Below are positions 1 through 8,568 of a stretch of 9,590 bases of DNA, piece after piece. The stretch's first letter is position 1; every line of letters starts with the position of its first letter. The stretch is from positions 1 to 9,590 of the forward strand of contig JAOZRF010000079.1 of NCBI GenBank assembly GCA_029940245.1, read 5' to 3'. Position numbers and translations under genes: made by a program. Source of the DNA: Desulfobacula sp. (lineage in GTDB: Bacteria > Desulfobacterota > Desulfobacteria > Desulfobacterales > Desulfobacteraceae). The notes below the pieces were generated by a model. The model did no database searches, was not told the origin of the DNA, and worked only from the letters and a program-made list of their open reading frames with translations.

Positions 1-30
1 TTAAGTCAATTTTTTTATTTGTGTTATGAA

Positions 31-1425
31 TTAATAGTTTGTTGTGATATTTTTTGTCTGTTTCAGTATATCAAAATAGACGAGGATACGATCAACATAT
101 TGAACCGGCTCCCAACCTCTTGCATAGCCATACTGGGTTTTTGTATAGTAGTCTGATTTTGATAATAATGGCAGTGCAGTTTTTAAATTTTGCCACATTT
201 TTTCATCCAGTCCCATCTTCCTGGCGATCTGCATGGCATCCATTACATGTCCATACCCGATATTGTAGCTGGCCAAAGCAAACAGCATCTTTTCATAGTC
301 ATCTTTGATATAATCGAATTTTTTAACCATTTTATCAAGATATTTTATTCCGGCTTTAATGCTTTGTGCCGGGTTCAATCGGTTTTCAATACCCATTTCT
401 TCTGCTGTACTGGTTGTTACCTGCATCAAACCCATGACATTTGTAGAACTTTTTGCCGTTGGATTAAAATGGGATTCCTGGTACACAATGGCAGCAATAA
501 GTTTCCAGTCAAAATTATATTTTCTGGATTCATTAATAATTGTTTTTTTATATTTTGGCAGCCTGGTTTCAAGCCTTTGATGAAATTTTTTCAGGTCAAA
601 TGGATCTGAATTTTCAAAATTTGAATAGTATTTTTCAGATATTTTTTGCACCAGCCCGGTTAGATTTGCAGACAGGAAAAATTCATTAATCTGTTCAAGC
701 AGTTGCAGATCATTTTTATTGACAGCCCAGGCAAAATATTCTTTTTTCTGAAGTGCTATCCCGATTCGTATATCCGGATAATATCTTTGAATTAAATATG
801 CAACATTATCGTTGGCTATTGTAAATTCTATCTTTCTGTCATTAACCATGCGGATCAGTTCTTCTGTTGGGATATTGTCATGAAGGATATAGTGAAGATT
901 CACCCCTGATTTTTTAATTTTTTCAAGTCGTGAATGATAAGATGTCCCCCGACGGATGTGCAGGGTTCGAAAGGCCAGATCTTTGATATTTTTAGGTCCG
1001 GTAACTGATTTATGATAGACAATGCGTTGCTGAATCGTCATATAGGGAATTGAAAAATTAACTTTTTCAATTCTTTTTTTTGTTATGGCAAGCCCTGATC
1101 CAATAAAATCACCTTTGCCCTGTTTAAGATATGCAAACATGTTGTTCCAGCCCGGGCTAACAACATCAAGATCAACATCCATAAAATCGGCAAATTCTTT
1201 GGCCAGGTCATACTCAAAACCAGTGGGCTGTCCATTATAATAATAATAGGTATTAATGGAATTATTGGTGATAAGTTTCAAGACTCCGGTTTTTTTAATT
1301 TTTTCCAAACGAGTTAGATTACAACAGAATTCATCATTATGAATCGATACAGATAAAAAAATAAAAAAAGATAAAAGGCCAAGAAGAGTGATCAAAATAA
1401 AATTATTTAAAAAAAAATTTTTCAT
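31..1425 (-). CDS. mltF: MltF-like membrane-bound lytic murein transglycosylase
   Basis: The 464-residue protein is predicted to cleave the MurNAc-GlcNAc bond of peptidoglycan in the periplasm, leaving 1,6-anhydroMurNAc ends. A hydrophobic stretch at residues 4-27 looks like a signal anchor or uncleaved signal peptide. The Cys pair at 34-35 has no lipobox, so a lipoprotein is unlikely. Residues about 42-268 resemble a family 3 periplasmic solute-binding domain (for example GFEYDLAKEFAD at 69-80), which in MltF acts as a regulatory domain. Residues about 290-450 are an SLT lysozyme-like domain with YQESHF (catalytic Glu317), GLMQVT at 332-337 and ASYNIGYGH at 385-393. This domain order is diagnostic of MltF. 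The ATG at 1425 lies 3 bases after the parC stop codon with no good ribosome site, suggesting translation coupled to parC. The start of the reading frame contains a run of nine T. Function is well supported by family; in vivo substrate preference is unknown. Confidence 0.92.
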   Translation of the reverse strand: MKNFFLNNFILITLLGLLSFFIFLSVSIHNDEFCCNLTRLEKIKKTGVLKLITNNSINTYYYYNGQPTGFEYDLAKEFADFMDVDLDVVSPGWNNMFAYLKQGKGDFIGSGLAITKKRIEKVNFSIPYMTIQQRIVYHKSVTGPKNIKDLAFRTLHIRRGTSYHSRLEKIKKSGVNLHYILHDNIPTEELIRMVNDRKIEFTIANDNVAYLIQRYYPDIRIGIALQKKEYFAWAVNKNDLQLLEQINEFFLSANLTGLVQKISEKYYSNFENSDPFDLKKFHQRLETRLPKYKKTIINESRKYNFDWKLIAAIVYQESHFNPTAKSSTNVMGLMQVTTSTAEEMGIENRLNPAQSIKAGIKYLDKMVKKFDYIKDDYEKMLFALASYNIGYGHVMDAMQIARKMGLDEKMWQNLKTALPLLSKSDYYTKTQYGYARGWEPVQYVDRILVYFDILKQTKNITTNY

Positions 1426-1428
1426 TTT

Positions 1429-3702
1429 TTAATCACTATTTGATTCAATGAGTACAATTTCCACACGATCAACCTTCTGATATCCCCGGGGAAGTTTTTT
1501 CCCTCTATGACCTCTCATCCCTGTATAATCTTTTTGGTTGCCAGGACTCAATTTAAGATAATGTCGGCCGGAATGGATGATAATGTTTGCATTGAATGGT
1601 AATATTTTAAGGAAGTTAAGTGTTTCAGGAAAGGGTGAGTTCAGTGCTTTTTTGCGGATGGAAATAATTTTATTCCCCTGTCCTTTTTTTAAGTTAGGCA
1701 ATTGTCTTAATTTAAATATCAAAATTCTGCCTTCAGATGTAACTGCCACAATGCTGTCATTTTCCAGATCAATAACCGCCTCGGGAGTTAACAATTCATG
1801 ATTTTTCTTTAAACTGACAATGGCCTTGCCATTTTTATAGTGGGTTAAAAGATCATTGAATTTAACGATAAATCCATAGCCATTGTCAGAACCCATCAGG
1901 AAATGATGATCATTTTCAGCGGAGAGCATAAATTTAATATAGGCATTGGGCTGGATAGTCAAATGACCGGTTAAAGGCTCTCCATTACTCCTGGCGGAAG
2001 GAAGTGTGTGGGAAAAAAGCATATAGCTTCGCCCGGTATTGTCCAGAAAAACGATGGGTTTGTCACTTTTAGTCCTTAAATGTCCTAAAAGCGAATCTCC
2101 TGATTTAAACTTGACTGATTCAGGGTTAATGTCATGGCCTTTGGCAGATCTGATCCAGCCGTTCTTAGACAAAATAATGGTTACAGGTTCGATATCCATT
2201 AAATCTGTAATAGAAAATTTTTCTGCCTCTTTGCGCTTTTTTATTGGTGATCGTCTTTTATCACCATATTTTTTTGCATCTGATTTTATTTCTTCTTTTA
2301 TATATTCTTTAAATATTTTTTCCTTTCCAAGAATTTTTTCAATGTTTTTTCTTTGAGAATTCAACTCTTTTTGTTCAGCTTGTATTTTTATTTCCTCTAA
2401 CCTGGCAAGTTGACGCAGCCTGATTTCAAGAATTGCCGTTGCCTGTAACTCGGTTAATGAAAAGGCCTTGATAAGGTCTTTTTTGGGATGATCAGATCTT
2501 CTGATGATTTTAATCACTGCATCAATATTTAAAAATGCGATAAGAAAACCTTCTAAAAGATGAAGACGGCTTAAAATTTTTTCCAGTTGGAAATTTAATT
2601 TTTTTCTTATAGTTTCTGCCCTGTATTCAAGCCATTCTGTAAGTACCTCAAGAAGATTTTTAAGCTGAGGCCTGCCATTCACTCCAATCATATTCATATT
2701 AAAAGAATAGGATCTTTCAAGATCGGTTGTAGCAAATAAGTGATCCGTTAATGCGTTAAGATCTACCTTTTTCGAGCGTGGGATTACGACAAGCCGCGTG
2801 GGGTCTTCATGGTCTGATTCATCCCTTATATCAATGACCATGGGCAGTTTTTTTGCTTCCATCTGGGAGGCAATCTGCTCATAAATTTTTTCCGTTGAAG
2901 CATGATGGGGGAGAGCTGTGAAAATGAGTTCTGAATCTTCAATATGAAATTTAGCCCGCATCTTAATTCTGCCGCTTCCTGTCCTGTACATATCCTTTAT
3001 TTCGGAAAATGGTGTGATGATTTCCGCTTCAGTTGGAAAGTCAGGACCTTTGATAAATTTACAGATTTTATCAAGAGTAGCGTTCTCATTATCGATTAAG
3101 TGAATTAACGCATTTGCAACTTCACGCAGGTTATGGGGTAAAATACTGGTTGCCATGCCAACGGCAATACCCGTTGATCCGTTCAGCAAAATATTGGGTA
3201 GCCGGGCAGGAAGAAGTTTTGGTTCGTTTAAGGTTCCATCAAAATTCGGTACCCAGTCCGAGGTTCCCTGATCAACCTCCTGAAGAAAAATATCAGCATA
3301 TTTTGATAATCTTGATTCTGTATATCTCATGGCGGCAAAGGACTTGGGATCATTGGGATCACCCCAGTTCCCCTGGCCATCGACCAAAGGATATCTTAAC
3401 GAAAAAGGCTGTGCCATAAGAACCATGGCTTCATAACAGGCAGTATCTCCATGGGGATGAAATTTACCCAAAACATCTCCCACTGTTCTGGCTGATTTTT
3501 TAAATTTAGCAGTGGATGCCAGCCCCAATTGGCTCATGGCGTAGATTATCCTCCTTTGTACAGGCTTTAAACCATCTCCAATATGGGGCAGAGCACGATC
3601 TAAAATGACATACATGGAATAATTTAAATACGCTTTCTGGGTAAATTCCTGGAAAGGTATTTTTTCATAATCTTCAATTGCTGAGGGAAGCGTTTCTTTC
3701 AT
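1429..3702 (-). CDS. parC: DNA topoisomerase IV subunit A
   Basis: This is the DNA-cleaving subunit of topoisomerase IV, which with ParE decatenates daughter chromosomes and relaxes supercoils. The product is 757 residues, against about 752 in E. coli ParC. The breakage-reunion domain spans roughly residues 15-495, with the catalytic Arg126-Tyr127 in AAMRYTES and [11 protein letters not shown] at 175-185. The quinolone-determining stretch at 79-91 has Thr87 and Glu91 at the positions of E. coli Ser80 and Glu84. The C-terminal beta-pinwheel (about 505-757) begins with [10 protein letters not shown] at 515-524, the degenerate ParC form of the first blade, and I found no canonical GyrA box, so ParC is preferred over GyrA. 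The ATG overlaps the parE TAA by one base (TAATG), and an AAGAGA sequence about 8-10 bases upstream may serve as ribosome site. The adjacent parE gene confirms the pairing. Confidence 0.97.
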   Translation of the reverse strand: MKETLPSAIEDYEKIPFQEFTQKAYLNYSMYVILDRALPHIGDGLKPVQRRIIYAMSQLGLASTAKFKKSARTVGDVLGKFHPHGDTACYEAMVLMAQPFSLRYPLVDGQGNWGDPNDPKSFAAMRYTESRLSKYADIFLQEVDQGTSDWVPNFDGTLNEPKLLPARLPNILLNGSTGIAVGMATSILPHNLREVANALIHLIDNENATLDKICKFIKGPDFPTEAEIITPFSEIKDMYRTGSGRIKMRAKFHIEDSELIFTALPHHASTEKIYEQIASQMEAKKLPMVIDIRDESDHEDPTRLVVIPRSKKVDLNALTDHLFATTDLERSYSFNMNMIGVNGRPQLKNLLEVLTEWLEYRAETIRKKLNFQLEKILSRLHLLEGFLIAFLNIDAVIKIIRRSDHPKKDLIKAFSLTELQATAILEIRLRQLARLEEIKIQAEQKELNSQRKNIEKILGKEKIFKEYIKEEIKSDAKKYGDKRRSPIKKRKEAEKFSITDLMDIEPVTIILSKNGWIRSAKGHDINPESVKFKSGDSLLGHLRTKSDKPIVFLDNTGRSYMLFSHTLPSARSNGEPLTGHLTIQPNAYIKFMLSAENDHHFLMGSDNGYGFIVKFNDLLTHYKNGKAIVSLKKNHELLTPEAVIDLENDSIVAVTSEGRILIFKLRQLPNLKKGQGNKIISIRKKALNSPFPETLNFLKILPFNANIIIHSGRHYLKLSPGNQKDYTGMRGHRGKKLPRGYQKVDRVEIVLIESNSD

Positions 3703-5642
3703 TACTCAATCTCTTTTATATTGCCATTTGATTCTATCCAGGTCTTTCTGTCTTTTGCTCTTTTTTTCCCCAGGAGCATATCCATAATATCATAAACTTG
3801 TTTTAAGGATTCTTCAGACTCATTTTCAACAGATAATTGGACCAGACGTCTGGAATCCGGAGAAATCGTTGTCTCCTTAAGCTGGGCAGGATTCATTTCA
3901 CCCAGCCCTTTAAATCTTTGAACGTTTATTTTGCCGTGTTTTTTACGCCGGTTTATTTTTTTGGTAATAGTGGTTTTTTCAGCATCGTCCAAGGCATAAA
4001 AAACTTCTTTTCCTACGTCTATTCTATATAATGGCGGCATGGCAATATAGACATGTCCTTTTTTTACAATCTCAGGGAAATGTTTTAAAAACAGAGCGCA
4101 CATAAGTGTTGCAATATGCAGCCCGTCAGAGTCGGCATCTGCCAGAACACATATCCTGTTATACCGCAGTTTGGAAATGTCATCTGATCCCGGGATTACA
4201 CCTAAAACTCGGGAAATATCCCTGATTCCTCTGGATTCAATAATGGCAGAGGATTCAAGATCCCATGTATTTAATATTTTACCACGTAGAGGCATAATTG
4301 CCTGAAAGCGCCTGTCTCTTGCCTGCTTTGCAGAACCACCGGCAGAATCCCCTTCCACAAAAAATAATTCCCGTCTTGCCTGATCAATACTTGTGCAATC
4401 CGATAATTTGGCAGGAAGTATGGTACCATTGGATGCCCTTTTTTTGGTCACTTTTTTGGCTTTCTGCACTCGATTTTTTGCATTTTCAATGGCAAAGGCG
4501 GCTAATTTTTCACCTTCCTCAATATTTTGATTCAGCCACAAGCTGAAAGTATCTCTGACTTGAATATTTACAAGATTAGCGCAATGGCGGGATGAAAGCC
4601 GCTCTTTTGTCTGCCCTGAAAACTGGGCATCGGAAAGCTTGACAGAAAGAATATACCCGATTTTGTCCCAGATATCTTCCGGCGCAAGGTACAACCCTTT
4701 GGGTAAAAGATTCCTGAACTTGCAAAATTCCCGAACAGATTCCAAAAGCCCGGATCGGAATCCATTGACATGGGTTCCGCCCAGTAGCGTGGGAATAAGA
4801 TTGACATAGCTTTCTTCAGGATTGGGACCGGATTCCATGGTCCAGTTAACAGCCCAGTTTAGTTTGATGTCATCTCCATGAATTTCCCCGGCAAAAGTGC
4901 GGGAGAAAATACATTTTTCCCCATTTAAATTTTCATTGAGATAATCATCCAGGCCCTGGTCATATTTCCAGGTGTCTTTTTCTCCCGAGTCTTCATCATA
5001 AAATGTGGTAACAAGCCCCTTGCAAAGAATAGCCTTTGATTTCAGTGCTGTTTTTAAGGCTGTTTTTGAAAATAAGGGCTTATCAAAATAGGAAAAATCA
5101 GGGAAAAATTGAAGAGAGGTTCCGGTTTCTTTGCTGTTAAGCTTTTTGACAATTGTCAGATCTTCAGTTTTAATCCCATTTTTAAAGCCAATGCCATATT
5201 CCTGCCCATTCCTTTTGATGAGAATTTTCAAACGGGAAGACAAGGCATTGACAACAGAAACACCAACACCATGGAGGCCGCCGGAATAACTATAATCTTT
5301 ATTGGAAAATTTAGCACCGGCATGAAGTTTTGACATGATCAATTCCACTCCGGACACTTTTTCTTCAGGATGAATATCCACGGGCATTCCGCGGCCATTG
5401 TCAGATACTATAACAGATTGATCCTTTTTTAATACAACATCAATCCGGGTCGCATATCCTGCAATCGCTTCATCCACACTATTGTCAATAACCTCAAATG
5501 CCAGATGATCAGGACTTGAAGTGTCAGTATACATCCCGGGCCTTCGTTTGACCGGGTCCAGACCTTTCAAGACCTCAATGGATTCCGCATTGTATGTATG
5601 GGCTATGGTTTTGTCTTTTGTGTTTGGTTCAAATAATTTCAT
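3702..5642 (-). CDS. parE: DNA topoisomerase IV subunit B (ATPase)
   Basis: This is the ATP-hydrolysing subunit that drives strand passage by topoisomerase IV. The product is 646 residues, slightly longer than the 630 of E. coli ParE. The GHKL ATPase domain shows Glu50 and Asn54 in [17 protein letters not shown] at 81-87 and GGLHGVGVS at 121-129. The transducer lysine lies in QTKERLS at 344-350. The TOPRIM domain shows EGDSAGG at 430-436, PLRGKILN at 451-458 and the metal-binding DADSDG at 502-507. [12 protein letters not shown] and [17 protein letters not shown] follow ParE of the E. coli type and differ from GyrB, which has DADVDG and an insertion. The ATG overlaps the stop codon of the upstream LOG gene (ATGA). 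No Shine-Dalgarno sequence is visible, so translation probably depends on coupling. The aminocoumarin-binding ATP pocket appears normal. Confidence 0.97.
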   Translation of the reverse strand: MKLFEPNTKDKTIAHTYNAESIEVLKGLDPVKRRPGMYTDTSSPDHLAFEVIDNSVDEAIAGYATRIDVVLKKDQSVIVSDNGRGMPVDIHPEEKVSGVELIMSKLHAGAKFSNKDYSYSGGLHGVGVSVVNALSSRLKILIKRNGQEYGIGFKNGIKTEDLTIVKKLNSKETGTSLQFFPDFSYFDKPLFSKTALKTALKSKAILCKGLVTTFYDEDSGEKDTWKYDQGLDDYLNENLNGEKCIFSRTFAGEIHGDDIKLNWAVNWTMESGPNPEESYVNLIPTLLGGTHVNGFRSGLLESVREFCKFRNLLPKGLYLAPEDIWDKIGYILSVKLSDAQFSGQTKERLSSRHCANLVNIQVRDTFSLWLNQNIEEGEKLAAFAIENAKNRVQKAKKVTKKRASNGTILPAKLSDCTSIDQARRELFFVEGDSAGGSAKQARDRRFQAIMPLRGKILNTWDLESSAIIESRGIRDISRVLGVIPGSDDISKLRYNRICVLADADSDGLHIATLMCALFLKHFPEIVKKGHVYIAMPPLYRIDVGKEVFYALDDAEKTTITKKINRRKKHGKINVQRFKGLGEMNPAQLKETTISPDSRRLVQLSVENESEESLKQVYDIMDMLLGKKRAKDRKTWIESNGNIKEIE

Positions 5643-6310
5643 AAATTGTTGATATAAAAATTTTCTACGACCTGAACAATATCTTCCGGGGCATCCAAAA
5701 GATGGAACAGTTCAAGGTCTTTTTCGGAAATCATCTTTTCTTCTAAAAGTTTATCTTTTATCCAAATGATCATACCATTCCAATAGTCTTTGCCCACCAT
5801 GATAATCGGCATTTTTCGGATACGTTTTGTCTGAATCAATGTAATGGTTTCAAACAACTCATCAAGGGTTCCAAAGCCTCCCGGCATGATAATATATGCC
5901 TGGGCATATTTTAAAAACATCACTTTTCTTACAAAAAAATAGTTAAATTCGATTTGTGTGCTTGCATAAGGATTTGGCTTTTGTTCAAATGGCAGTTTGA
6001 TGTTGAGCCCCACGGATTCAGCACCTTCTCTTGCCGCCCCCTTATTGGCAGCCTCCATAATACCCCCGCCTCCGCCGGTAATAACAGCATATCCTTTTTG
6101 GGCAAATAATGCCGCAAGGTTCTCAGTTTTTTGATAATATGGATGGTCGGCATTCATTCGTGCAGAACCAAAAATCGATACTGCCGGACCAAGATTGTGC
6201 AAGGCATCAATACCTTCAACAAATTCTCCCATGATTTTAAATAGCCGCCATGACTCACCACTTTTAAAATCATCAATCGGATAGTTTTCGTTGTTTACAT
6301 GTTTTTCCAT
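5639..6310 (-). CDS. LOG family (TIGR00730-type) nucleotide-binding protein
   Basis: This Rossmann-fold protein belongs to the LOG/YgdH-type family, whose characterised members hydrolyse nucleoside 5'-monophosphates to free base and ribose 5-phosphate. Older database labels of 'lysine decarboxylase' come from a misread motif. From the ATG at 6310 the protein has 223 residues. It shows SIFGSAR at 45-51, GGGGGIMEAANKGA at 79-92, VRKVMFLKYA at 127-136 and the phosphate-binding, catalytic PGGFGTLDE at 143-151. An in-frame TTG at 6346 would add 12 residues, but it has no ribosome site. The ATG has a weak GGA about 9 bases upstream, so I prefer it. An AAGGAAG lies 17 bases before the ATG, too far to be ideal. 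The stop codon overlaps the parE start, making this the first gene of the topoisomerase IV operon. The substrate (cytokinin-like nucleotides or ordinary purine/pyrimidine nucleotides) cannot be judged from sequence. Confidence 0.9.
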   Translation of the reverse strand: MEKHVNNENYPIDDFKSGESWRLFKIMGEFVEGIDALHNLGPAVSIFGSARMNADHPYYQKTENLAALFAQKGYAVITGGGGGIMEAANKGAAREGAESVGLNIKLPFEQKPNPYASTQIEFNYFFVRKVMFLKYAQAYIIMPGGFGTLDELFETITLIQTKRIRKMPIIMVGKDYWNGMIIWIKDKLLEEKMISEKDLELFHLLDAPEDIVQVVENFYINNL

Positions 6311-6429
6311 GTTGATTATTCCAATATCTTCCTTATTTTTATGCAAATTGAATTGACAAAATCTGGTAAAATACGCCTATGTATTATTAAACGCTTTAAG
6401 CCAAAGGCCTATCATATAAAAATATAATC

Positions 6430-6458
6430 GTCAATTATAAGCTTGTCCTTACATTGAC
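6430..6458. repeat. Dyad GTCAAT-N17-ATTGAC in the divergent intergenic region
   Basis: The 6-bp arms at 6430-6435 and 6453-6458 are perfect inverted copies, and the right arm overlaps the -35 element of the HPr promoter. On the minus strand the left arm gives TTGACG, a possible -35 for the LOG-parE-parC-mltF operon, but its nearest -10-like sequence (TATGAT) is only 12 bases away. An identical arm pair with identical spacing occurs upstream of ssrA. It may be an operator or may reflect -35 consensus bias. Confidence 0.45.
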
Positions 6459-6480
6459 ATTTTTCATGGAAAGGTATAAA
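6454..6480 (+). promoter_or_regulatory. Candidate sigma-70 promoter of the HPr-ptsI-smpB operon
   Basis: A perfect -35 hexamer TTGACA (6454-6459) is followed after 15 bases by TATAAA (6475-6480), a five-of-six match to the -10 consensus. The spacer is shorter than the preferred 17. The predicted start near 6487 would leave a leader of about 25 bases before the TTG at 6512. A perfect TATAAT also occurs at 6423-6428, but it has no recognisable -35 hexamer. The assignment is by eye. Confidence 0.5.
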
Positions 6481-6511
6481 AAAGAAAAAATTTTCATAGA
6501 AAGAATTAAGA

Positions 6512-6793
6512 TTGAAAGATAAAAAAATAATTGCTCGCAGAACTTCTGTTAAAAATGAACTTGGAATGCACGCAAGACCGGCATCCAAAATAGCACAAAT
6601 GGTTGATTCGGCTCACTCTGACGTATGGCTTTGTGCAGATTCAACAAAAGTTGATGCAGCAAGTATCATAGACATACTGACCTTGTGTGCTGTAAAAGGA
6701 ACAAAAATTGTGATTGAAATTGAAAATCAGGAAGATATGATGATTCTTGAACAGATTCTTGATTTTTTTGAATCCGGTTTTGGAGAAATATAA
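6512..6793 (+). CDS. ptsH: HPr phosphocarrier protein of the PTS
   Basis: HPr accepts a phosphoryl group from enzyme I on a histidine and passes it to EIIA proteins in the cytoplasm. The 93-residue product has the active-site motif ELGMHARPA, with His20 equivalent to His15 of E. coli. Ser51, in DAASIIDILTL, sits where Gram-positive and many proteobacterial HPr proteins carry the regulatory Ser46 phosphorylated by HPr kinase, but the usual preceding Lys is Ala here. The start must be the TTG at 6512: the frame has a stop at 6497-6499 and the next in-frame Met is residue 19, inside the active-site motif. A weak AGAAAG lies about 8 bases upstream. This adds about five residues to the usual N-terminus. 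Its stop overlaps the ptsI start, so it is the first gene of the operon. No EII gene is in the window, so its target is unknown. Confidence 0.93.
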   Translation: MKDKKIIARRTSVKNELGMHARPASKIAQMVDSAHSDVWLCADSTKVDAASIIDILTLCAVKGTKIVIEIENQEDMMILEQILDFFESGFGEI

Positions 6794-8565
6794 TGATGAA
6801 TATTGCAAAATCAGGACAGATAATTATTAAAGGGATCAGTGGTTCTCCCGGCATCTGTATTGGTAAGGCTTATATCGTTGATAGAGAAGGTGTTAATATT
6901 ACAAAAAGGTATCCTGTCAGTGATGACCTGGTATCCAAAGAAATAGACAGATTCAAACAGGCTGTTTCAAAAGCAAAAAATGACCATGCCAGAATAATTG
7001 AATCCCTTGATAAAGATCTGGGAGAAAATTTAAATATTCTTGAAACACATATGGCGCTCTTTAAAGATAAGATGCTGTATGGCAAGACCATTGAGACTAT
7101 TTCCAATGAAAAAATAAATGCTGAATGGGCATTGAGAAAAGTATCCGGAAAAGTCAAATCCATGTTCCAGCAGATTGATGATATCTACCTGCAGGCCCGG
7201 GTCATTGATATTGTCCAGGTCTCAGATAAAATCATGACATATCTTGTCGGAGCCCAGGATATTAAGATTTCAGATATAAATAAACGCGTCATCCTTGTGG
7301 CTCATGATTTGTCGCCTGCTGATGCCAGCCAGATACAGCTTGAACGGATAAAAGGGTTTGTTACTGATCGTGGAGGGAAAGATTCCCATACAAGTATTAT
7401 TGCAAAATCATTAAGAATTCCTTCTGTTTTAGGATTGGGTTTTGCAACCGCGAATGTTAAAAATGATGATATTTTAATTATTGACGGTTCCTCAGGAACA
7501 CTGATTATCAATCCTGAAGAAGATACGCTCTTTGACTATGAAGAACGTATGGCAAGGTTTGAAGAATACAGAGCCGGTTTAGAAAGAGATAGCCACCTGC
7601 CGGCTATTACAAAGGACGGCATTTCCTTAACTCTCATGGCCAACATTGAACTTGTGGAAGAAGTTGTTGCCGCAAAAGATTATGGGGCTATCGGTATTGG
7701 TCTTTTTAGAACAGAATTTTTATACCTTGATTTAAAACGGTTCCCGACTGAGGATGAACTTTTATGTAAATACAAAGAACTCGTTGAAATCATGTCTCCA
7801 AAGAGTGTTACCATCAGAACGCTTGATATTAATGGTGACAAGGTGAATCCATATCTGACAGCCATTGAAGAGGCCAATCCTGTCTTAGGCCTGAGAGCTG
7901 TAAGATTTTGCCTTGAGAATGAAGATATTTTTATCACTCAGTTAAAAGCTATTTTACGGGCAGCAGCGTTTGGTAATATAAAATTACTGATCCCCATGAT
8001 TTCCTGTGTTGAAGAAATTATTCAGGTCAAACAAATAATGAATAAGGCCATTCTTGAACTTGAACATGAAAATAAAATTTTTAATGGAGATATTCCCCTG
8101 GGAATCATGATTGAAGTCCCCTCCGCGGTAATGATTGCCGAACACCTTGCTGATCATGTCGATTTTTTCAGCATTGGAACAAATGACTTGATTCAATACT
8201 CCATGGCCATTGACAGGAGTAATAGAATGGTGGCCCACCTCTACCAGGCATTGAATCCGGCAGTGTTAAGAATGATAAAAATGACCTGTGATGCAGCAAA
8301 GAAGAAAGGGAAGGATCTTGTCATGTGTGGTGAAATGGCAGGCGATCCTATGAATATACCTGTTCTGGTTGGTATGGGATTAACTGAATTTTCCATGAAT
8401 TCAATCTCCATTCCAGTGGTTAAAAGAATGATTCGAGACCTTGATACGAAAAAAGCAAGAAAAAGTGTGAAAAAAATAATGACTCTAAATTGTGTTCAAG
8501 AAATTTCTGATTTTATTCTGAAAGAATACAAAGACATTCTTCCTTTTGGTGAAGAGAGTGAATAA
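6793..8565 (+). CDS. ptsI: Phosphoenolpyruvate-protein phosphotransferase (PTS enzyme I)
   Basis: Enzyme I autophosphorylates from phosphoenolpyruvate and phosphorylates HPr. The product has 590 residues (575 in E. coli). The N-terminal half contains the HPr-binding helices and the phospho-histidine loop GGKDSHTSI, with His199. The C-terminal PEP-binding barrel shows FRTEFLY (Arg306), IRTLDINGDK (Arg342), EANPVLGLRA, the metal ligand Glu441 in IMIEVPSA, GTNDLIQYSMAIDR at 462-475 and Cys512 in CGEMAGD. No N-terminal GAF domain is present, so it is the ordinary EI and not the PtsP (nitrogen PTS) form. The start ATG overlaps the HPr stop (TAATG) with an excellent GGAG 7 bases upstream; a second ATG follows directly. 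The DINGDK loop has Asn in place of the usual second-position Gly of DIGGDK. All catalytic residues that I can identify are kept. Confidence 0.97.
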   Translation: MMNIAKSGQIIIKGISGSPGICIGKAYIVDREGVNITKRYPVSDDLVSKEIDRFKQAVSKAKNDHARIIESLDKDLGENLNILETHMALFKDKMLYGKTIETISNEKINAEWALRKVSGKVKSMFQQIDDIYLQARVIDIVQVSDKIMTYLVGAQDIKISDINKRVILVAHDLSPADASQIQLERIKGFVTDRGGKDSHTSIIAKSLRIPSVLGLGFATANVKNDDILIIDGSSGTLIINPEEDTLFDYEERMARFEEYRAGLERDSHLPAITKDGISLTLMANIELVEEVVAAKDYGAIGIGLFRTEFLYLDLKRFPTEDELLCKYKELVEIMSPKSVTIRTLDINGDKVNPYLTAIEEANPVLGLRAVRFCLENEDIFITQLKAILRAAAFGNIKLLIPMISCVEEIIQVKQIMNKAILELEHENKIFNGDIPLGIMIEVPSAVMIAEHLADHVDFFSIGTNDLIQYSMAIDRSNRMVAHLYQALNPAVLRMIKMTCDAAKKKGKDLVMCGEMAGDPMNIPVLVGMGLTEFSMNSISIPVVKRMIRDLDTKKARKSVKKIMTLNCVQEISDFILKEYKDILPFGEESE

Positions 8566-8568
8566 TAA

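Noticed and set aside
1..30. Terminator after mltF
   Set aside because: The stretch is AT-rich without a hairpin; the operon end may lie beyond the window.
54..609. Plus-strand reading frames opposite mltF
   Set aside because: They lie antisense to a well-supported gene, lack recognisable domains and show the Phe/His/Cys-rich composition of shadow frames.
1429..5642. GyrA/GyrB instead of ParC/ParE
   Set aside because: The A subunit has the ParC-type SAKGHD first blade and no canonical GyrA box; the B subunit has [12 protein letters not shown] and the E. coli ParE length.
5639..6310. Lysine decarboxylase
   Set aside because: PGGFGTLDE and GGGGGIMEA are LOG-family signatures; there is no PLP-binding decarboxylase fold.
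6352..6370. Plus-strand TTGACA at 6353-6358 with a following TAAAAT as a promoter
   Set aside because: The spacing between the two hexamers is about 8 bases, far too short for a sigma-70 promoter.
6400..6408. Short palindrome GCCAAAGGC as an operator or terminator
   Set aside because: Three-base arms occur by chance and no T run follows.
6347..6439. Promoter for the LOG-parE-parC-mltF operon on the minus strand
   Set aside because: A TATAAT occurs on the minus strand at 6439-6434 but has no acceptable -35, and TTGACG at 6434-6429 has no -10 at the right distance. A promoter must exist here but I cannot place it.
6466..6522. Small 18-codon frame (ATG at 6466, TAA at 6520) overlapping the HPr start, a possible leader peptide
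   Set aside because: It has no ribosome site, and its ATG lies upstream of the predicted transcription start because the -10 element is inside it. Lys-rich composition fits AT-rich chance sequence.
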